From NCBI RefSeq assembly GCF_002284575.1, contig NZ_NPKJ01000075.1, positions 186,001 through 250,000 of the forward strand: DNA of 64,000 bases. Direction: 5' to 3'. Positions 60,547 through 64,000 of this stretch are shown here, in pieces. Numbering within the stretch: the stretch's first letter is position 1; each line of letters begins with the position of its first letter. The DNA comes from Mesorhizobium temperatum. GTDB lineage: Bacteria; Pseudomonadota; Alphaproteobacteria; Rhizobiales; Rhizobiaceae. The notes beneath the pieces were generated by a model, which saw only the letters and a list, made by a program, of their open reading frames with translations, did not search any database and was not told where the DNA came from. A program made the translations under genes and the position numbers.

Positions 60547-60822
60547 ATCTCCCCCCTTGCGGGGAGATGTCCGGCAGGAGGCGGTGAGATCGCGGCTTCA
60601 TTCCAGGTTGGGTTCCTCGCCCCCACCGGAGTGGGGGAGAGGTGGCTCGGCGAAGCCGAGACGGAGAGGGGGAACCGCGCCCTACGAAAGCCCCCCTCTC
60701 CGGCCGCTTCGCGGCCACCTCTCCCCCGCTTCGCGGTGGGCGAGGAACCCAGGTCTTGAGAGGTTCGAGGGACAGCACCCCCCTCTGCTCTGCCGGGCAT
60801 CTCCCCCGCAAGGGGGGAGATC
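60547..60822. repeat. Long imperfect palindrome (fold-back, MITE-like)
   Basis: A 276-base element whose halves are mutual inverse complements. The ends ATCTCCCCCCTTGCGGGGAG (60547-) and TCCCCCGCAAGGGGGGAGAT (-60821) mirror each other, including the adjacent TGTCCGGCA/TGCCGGGCA. Inner arms around GGGTTCCTCGCC (left) and GGGCGAGGAACCC (right) also mirror, as do the GGTGGC and GCCACC blocks. The transcript would form a very stable hairpin. No transposase inside. Such GC-rich nested palindromes are dispersed repeats in Mesorhizobium. Confidence 0.85.
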
Positions 60823-60892
60823 GGCAGCTTCGCTAAAGCGACTGCCTAAACCATACTTGAACATCCTTTGCGCCGGTGCTACGTCGCCCATA

Positions 60893-60983
60893 TCGACAGG
60901 GGCGCTCCGTATTGTCGGGGCTGAGATGGAAGGTGCCAAGCCTTCGGTCCCTCAAGCTGATCTGGGTAATGCCAGCGGAGCGA
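60893..60983 (+). ncRNA. TPP (THI-box) riboswitch
   Basis: The two most conserved TPP-aptamer blocks are present in order: GGGGCTGAGATGG (60917-60929) and CTGATCTGGGTAATGCCAGC (60957-60976), the latter followed by GGAGCGAGG. ACAGGGGCGCTCC at the left supplies the partner strand of the closing stem. The 3-prime end (GCGGAGCGAGGCGACT) contains the likely Shine-Dalgarno of the 60991 gene, so TPP binding would hide the ribosome site and switch translation off. Confidence 0.88.
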
Positions 60984-60990
60984 GGCGACT

Positions 60991-61599
60991 ATGTTTTCAG
61001 GTGCACAGATTTCCCTGTATCCGATGTGCGACGATTTCGTCGGCGTCATCCTCAAAGCTATTTCGGCGATGGATTCCTATCGGCCGAATTTCCGCATCGA
61101 GACCGACGACATCTCGACGCTGATCGTCGGCCCGCCCGAACAGCTTTTCCCTGCCATGCGCGATCTGTTCGCCTCGGCGGCGGCAGGTGGCGCGCATTGC
61201 GTCTTGTCGGCGACGGTGTCGCGCGGCTGCCCGGGCGAGCCCGACGATCCGATCTGCACACCGATTTCCGGCAGCGGTCACGAGCTCTCCCTGGCCGAGC
61301 GCATCGGCGCGGCGCGGGCGCATGTCGACGGCGCGAAAAAGCTCGGACAAGAGGTCGCCGCGCAGTTCTCGCTCTATCCGCTCGGCGAGGGCCATCACAT
61401 GGACGAGATCTATGGCTGCATCGACTTCCTCAAGACTTCGGGCGTCTTCGACAGGTCGAAGAATTTTTGCACCAAGCTGAGAGGCGACGCCGGGCCGGTG
61501 TTCGCGACGCTGTCGGAAGCCTTCCTTCGCTTCGGCGCGCCGCAAGGCCATGTCGCACTCGATCTCACCGTATCGGCGAACAGCCCGAGCCCTCGTTAG
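60991..61599 (+). CDS. ykoF: YkoF family thiamine/HMP-binding protein
   Basis: A 202-residue protein with the YkoF layout: two ACT-like repeats, each with a SLYP motif (AQISLYPMCDDFVGVI near residue 6; AQFSLYPLGEGHHMDEIY near residue 128), and SATVSRGCPGEPDD between them. Bacillus YkoF binds thiamine or its pyrimidine part (HMP) beside the YkoEDC transporter. Here no YkoEDC genes follow, and the next gene converges. Direct control by the TPP riboswitch upstream independently supports a thiamine role. Its stop codon lies at the edge of an inverted-repeat element. Confidence 0.9.
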   Translation: MFSGAQISLYPMCDDFVGVILKAISAMDSYRPNFRIETDDISTLIVGPPEQLFPAMRDLFASAAAGGAHCVLSATVSRGCPGEPDDPICTPISGSGHELSLAERIGAARAHVDGAKKLGQEVAAQFSLYPLGEGHHMDEIYGCIDFLKTSGVFDRSKNFCTKLRGDAGPVFATLSEAFLRFGAPQGHVALDLTVSANSPSPR

Positions 61600-61740
61600 G
61601 GCGTGTCGATATTCAGGTGATGCCGGCTTGCGAACGGCGGTCTCCTGCGCTTCCGGTACTCGCACCCAAACGTTACGCTCCGTTCCGGTTCTCGGAATCC
61701 ACCATTCGGCTCGGCCTGACCTGAATCCCAACACGCCCTG
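61598..61740. repeat. 143-base element with inverted-repeat ends
   Basis: AGGGCGTGTCGATATTCAGG (61598-) and CCTGAATCCCAACACGCCCT (-61740) are inverted copies with about four mismatches over 21 bases. The element fills the gap between ykoF and the dehydrogenase gene and provides two bases of the ykoF TAG stop codon. Confidence 0.7.
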
Positions 61741-61744
61741 GCTC

Positions 61745-62845
61745 TTATCGGCGATCCGAAACGGCATCCGGAACGACCACCAGCTTGCCGACAAAATCCT
61801 TGGCAATGAAATCCGCCTGGGCGCGGTGGAAATCGGAGAGCCTGTAGACACCGCCGACCAGCGGCCGGATCTTCTTCTCCTCGATGTAGCGGACGATTCG
61901 GCGGAAATCGTGTCGCGTGCCCTGGCTGGACCCGTGCAGCTGCAATTGCTTGAGATACATGGTGCGCAGATCGAGCTGCACGACCGGGCCGGCAATCGCG
62001 CCGGCGGTGGTGTAGCGGCCTTCGGGCCGAAGGATGCGCAAGAGGTCATTGAAGATCGCACCGCCGACGAGGTCGGCAACCACGTCGATCGGCTGGCCGT
62101 CGGTCGCGTCGTTCACGGCAGCAGGCAGATCGGCGGCGCCACGGGTGATCACCGCCTCGGCTCCGATGTCGAGCACGGCCTGTTCCTTGCCCTTGCCGAC
62201 GACGGCATAGGGGATGGCGCCGCGCGCCCGCGCCAGCTGCACGATGCCGGAGCCGACGCCGCCCGACGCGCCGGTGACCAGCACGCGTTCGCCGGCCTTC
62301 AATGCGGCGCGTTCCAGCATCTGTTCGCCGGTGAGATAAGCGCAGCAGAAAGTGGCGAGTTCGACATCGGTCAGCTCGGTGGCGACGACATGGGCGTTCT
62401 CGGCCGGCACGGTCTGGTACTCGGCATAGCCGCCGTCGCGGCCGTGGCCCATATAGTCGATGTCGGCGAGTGAATCGTCGTCGCGGTTGTAGATCGAGAA
62501 ATCGACCATCACCCGCTCGCCGATGCGAGCTGGCGATACACCAGCGCCGACGGCAACGATGTGGCCGACCGTGTCGGTGCCCTGGATGCGCGGGAAGGTC
62601 AGCGTGTTGCCTTGCCGCCGCCAGGTCGATACCGCGGCTGCGTCCTCTTCCGTGCCGTAGGCGCCCTGTCGCACCCAGACATCGGTGTTGTTCATGCCGC
62701 AAGCGGTGACTTTGACCAGCACCTCGCCCGGGGCGGGCGAGGGCACTTTCACGTCGGTGCGGTAGACGAGCTTTTCCGGTCCGCCGTGGCCGGTCAGCTG
62801 CACGGCGGCCATGGTGGCGGGGAGGGTTTTGGTCATGGCGTTCAT
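61745..62845 (-). CDS. Zinc-independent-type alcohol dehydrogenase / quinone oxidoreductase family
   Basis: A 366-residue medium-chain dehydrogenase/reductase. The GroES-like domain shows TACGMNNTDVWVRQGAYG; the NADP-binding loop is VTGASGGVGSGIVQLARARG. The cysteine and histidine ligands of a classical catalytic zinc are not evident, so a quinone-oxidoreductase-like enzyme is likelier than a true alcohol dehydrogenase. It lies 8 bases after the aminotransferase gene, so it may reduce the aldehyde or enal made by transamination. Start at 62845 or three codons later. Confidence 0.87.
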   Translation of the reverse strand: MNAMTKTLPATMAAVQLTGHGGPEKLVYRTDVKVPSPAPGEVLVKVTACGMNNTDVWVRQGAYGTEEDAAAVSTWRRQGNTLTFPRIQGTDTVGHIVAVGAGVSPARIGERVMVDFSIYNRDDDSLADIDYMGHGRDGGYAEYQTVPAENAHVVATELTDVELATFCCAYLTGEQMLERAALKAGERVLVTGASGGVGSGIVQLARARGAIPYAVVGKGKEQAVLDIGAEAVITRGAADLPAAVNDATDGQPIDVVADLVGGAIFNDLLRILRPEGRYTTAGAIAGPVVQLDLRTMYLKQLQLHGSSQGTRHDFRRIVRYIEEKKIRPLVGGVYRLSDFHRAQADFIAKDFVGKLVVVPDAVSDRR

Positions 62846-62853
62846 GTCAGTTT

Positions 62854-64000
62854 TCAGATGTTTGCAAACACGCTCTTCACCGCATCGGCCGTCTTGGAGA
62901 CGACGATGTCTGCCTCTTCGCGGGTGAGGCAGAGCGGCGGCGCGAAGCCGAGAATGTCGCCCTGCGGCATGGCGCGGCCGATGACGCCGCGCTCTGCAAG
63001 GGCTGTCGCGACTTGTGGTCCGATTTTCTGTGAGGCGTCGAAGAACACGCGGTCGTCCTTGTCGGCGACGAACTCGACCGCCGCCAGCATGCCGTCGCCG
63101 CGCACCTCGCCGACGTTTTTGTGGCCGCCGACGGCTTTCGCCAGTTCGGCACGGAAATAGGCGCCGGTTTCACCGGCGTTGGTCACCAGGTCCATCTCGT
63201 CGATCAGTTCAAGATTGGCGACACCGGCGGCAACGCAGATCGGATGCGCTGAATAGGTCCAGCCATGGCCGAGCGATCCGAGCTTGTCGGAACCCTGCAC
63301 CAGCACCTGCCAGACTTTGTCCGAGACGATGACGCCCGAGAGCGGCGCATAGGCCGAGGTCAAGCCCTTGGCGATGGTGATCAGGTCGGGCTTGATGCCG
63401 TAATGGTCGGAGCCGAACATGGTGCCCAGCCGGCCAAAACCGGTGACCACTTCGTCGGCGACCAGCAGCACATCGTATTTCTTCAGCACCGCCTGGATCA
63501 TTTCCCAGTAGAGAGCGGGCGGCGGCACAATGCCGCCGGTGCCGAGGATCGGCTCACCGATGAAGGCGGCGACCGTGTCCGGACCTTCGGCGAGGATCAT
63601 CTCCTCGAGCTTGTCGGCGCAGTATTGCGAGAACTGTTCTTCGCTCATCGAGCGGTCGGCGCGGCGGAAGTAGTAGGGTGCCTCAGTGTGCAGGATCGGC
63701 GCACGCGGCAGGTCGAAGGCGTTGTGGAACAGGTCGAGCCCGGTCAGTGATCCCGTCATCACGCCGGAGCCGTGATAGCCGCGCCAGCGCGAGATGATCT
63801 TCTTCTTCTCCGGCCGGCCGAGCACGTTGTTGTAGTACCAGATCAGCTTGATGTTGGTTTCGTTGGCGTCGGAGCCGGAGAGGCCGAAATAGACCCTCGA
63901 CATGCCTTGCGGCGCCCGGTCGATGATCATCTTGGAAAGCGTAATCGAGGCCTCGGTGCCGTGGCCGACATAGGCGTGGTAATAGGCAAGGTTCTTGGCC
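62854..64000 (-). CDS. Class III (omega) aminotransferase, N-terminus outside window
   Basis: At least 382 residues; the gene runs off the right edge, and the visible chain begins within YYHAYVGHGTEASITLSKMI. Motifs are YFGLSGSDANETNIKLIWYY (substrate entry), LLVADEVVTGFGRLG with the PLP-contacting Asp, and the lysine in IAKGLTSAYAPLSG. It is related to but distinct from the 59105 enzyme. First visible gene of a two-gene operon with the dehydrogenase. Substrate unknown; beta-alanine/pyruvate, putrescine or taurine-type amines are possibilities. Confidence 0.93.
   Translation of the reverse strand, partial: AKNLAYYHAYVGHGTEASITLSKMIIDRAPQGMSRVYFGLSGSDANETNIKLIWYYNNVLGRPEKKKIISRWRGYHGSGVMTGSLTGLDLFHNAFDLPRAPILHTEAPYYFRRADRSMSEEQFSQYCADKLEEMILAEGPDTVAAFIGEPILGTGGIVPPPALYWEMIQAVLKKYDVLLVADEVVTGFGRLGTMFGSDHYGIKPDLITIAKGLTSAYAPLSGVIVSDKVWQVLVQGSDKLGSLGHGWTYSAHPICVAAGVANLELIDEMDLVTNAGETGAYFRAELAKAVGGHKNVGEVRGDGMLAAVEFVADKDDRVFFDASQKIGPQVATALAERGVIGRAMPQGDILGFAPPLCLTREEADIVVSKTADAVKSVFANI

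Noticed and set aside
60993..62079. Long minus-strand frame opposite ykoF
   Set aside because: Shadow of ykoF; the TPP riboswitch and the YkoF motifs fix the plus strand as coding.

Overview
The window looks like chromosomal DNA of a high-GC alphaproteobacterium of the Hyphomicrobiales (Rhizobiales), most likely Mesorhizobium or a close relative. The grounds are the gene repertoire (cox operon with fused subunits, prkA/yeaH/spoVR, a second nuoD, many ABC uptake systems with dedicated regulators), twelve matches to the alphaproteobacterial general-stress promoter pattern GGAAC-N18/19-TT, and palindromic intergenic repeats of the kind scattered through rhizobial genomes. I saw no rRNA, tRNA, CRISPR array, IS element or phage gene.

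Layout. 1-4006 (minus): terminal oxidase operon: subunit II with a cytochrome c domain, a fused subunit I+III, a small membrane protein and the start of a CtaG-type assembly factor. 4207-17830: a stress island with DUF2267 and DUF883-type proteins, the PrkA-YeaH-SpoVR operon, several small proteins, a protein-repair methyltransferase fused to an erythromycin-esterase-like domain, and a phosphoketolase-acetate kinase operon. 17827-30410: a catabolic island. A MocR regulator faces a LysE/DapA-like/LysE/ThuA-like operon, which converges on a LysR-regulated set of genes for an ABC sugar-type importer, a sulfatase, a DUF4432 epimerase-like protein and a Gfo/Idh/MocA dehydrogenase. 30700-35834: a DUF6064 membrane protein, a Tat-exported aldo/keto reductase, a lipoprotein, an alpha/beta hydrolase and an orphan peptide-type solute-binding protein.

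35835-42245: the least ordinary stretch. It has 646 bases of non-coding DNA, a 700-residue coiled-coil membrane protein, a Gly/Ala-rich exported protein, and an ABC exporter whose ATPase motifs have decayed, overlapping a P-loop NTPase gene. 42508-48954: a MOSC protein, then a Dpp/Opp-type importer operon (ATPase, two permeases, no binding protein) led by a C45-family acyl/amidohydrolase and faced by a regulator with two winged helices. 49108-57579: a second stress island (proline-rich small proteins, HAD-HerA-like fusion, acylphosphatase, nucleotidyltransferase plus metallophosphoesterase, solitary nuoD, CBS protein, SnoaL-like protein). 57696-64000: L-2-hydroxyglutarate oxidase-like protein, two class III aminotransferases, a quinone-oxidoreductase-like dehydrogenase, a long fold-back repeat, and a TPP riboswitch in front of a lone YkoF-family gene.

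The strongest unifying signal is the set of EcfG/RpoE2-like promoters. Eleven of the twelve sites lie clearly upstream and in the right orientation for genes in the two stress islands; the twelfth precedes the oxidase operon. They tie together small proteins of unknown function, the PrkA operon, the repair fusion, the HAD-ATPase fusion and the nucleotidyltransferase/phosphoesterase pair.
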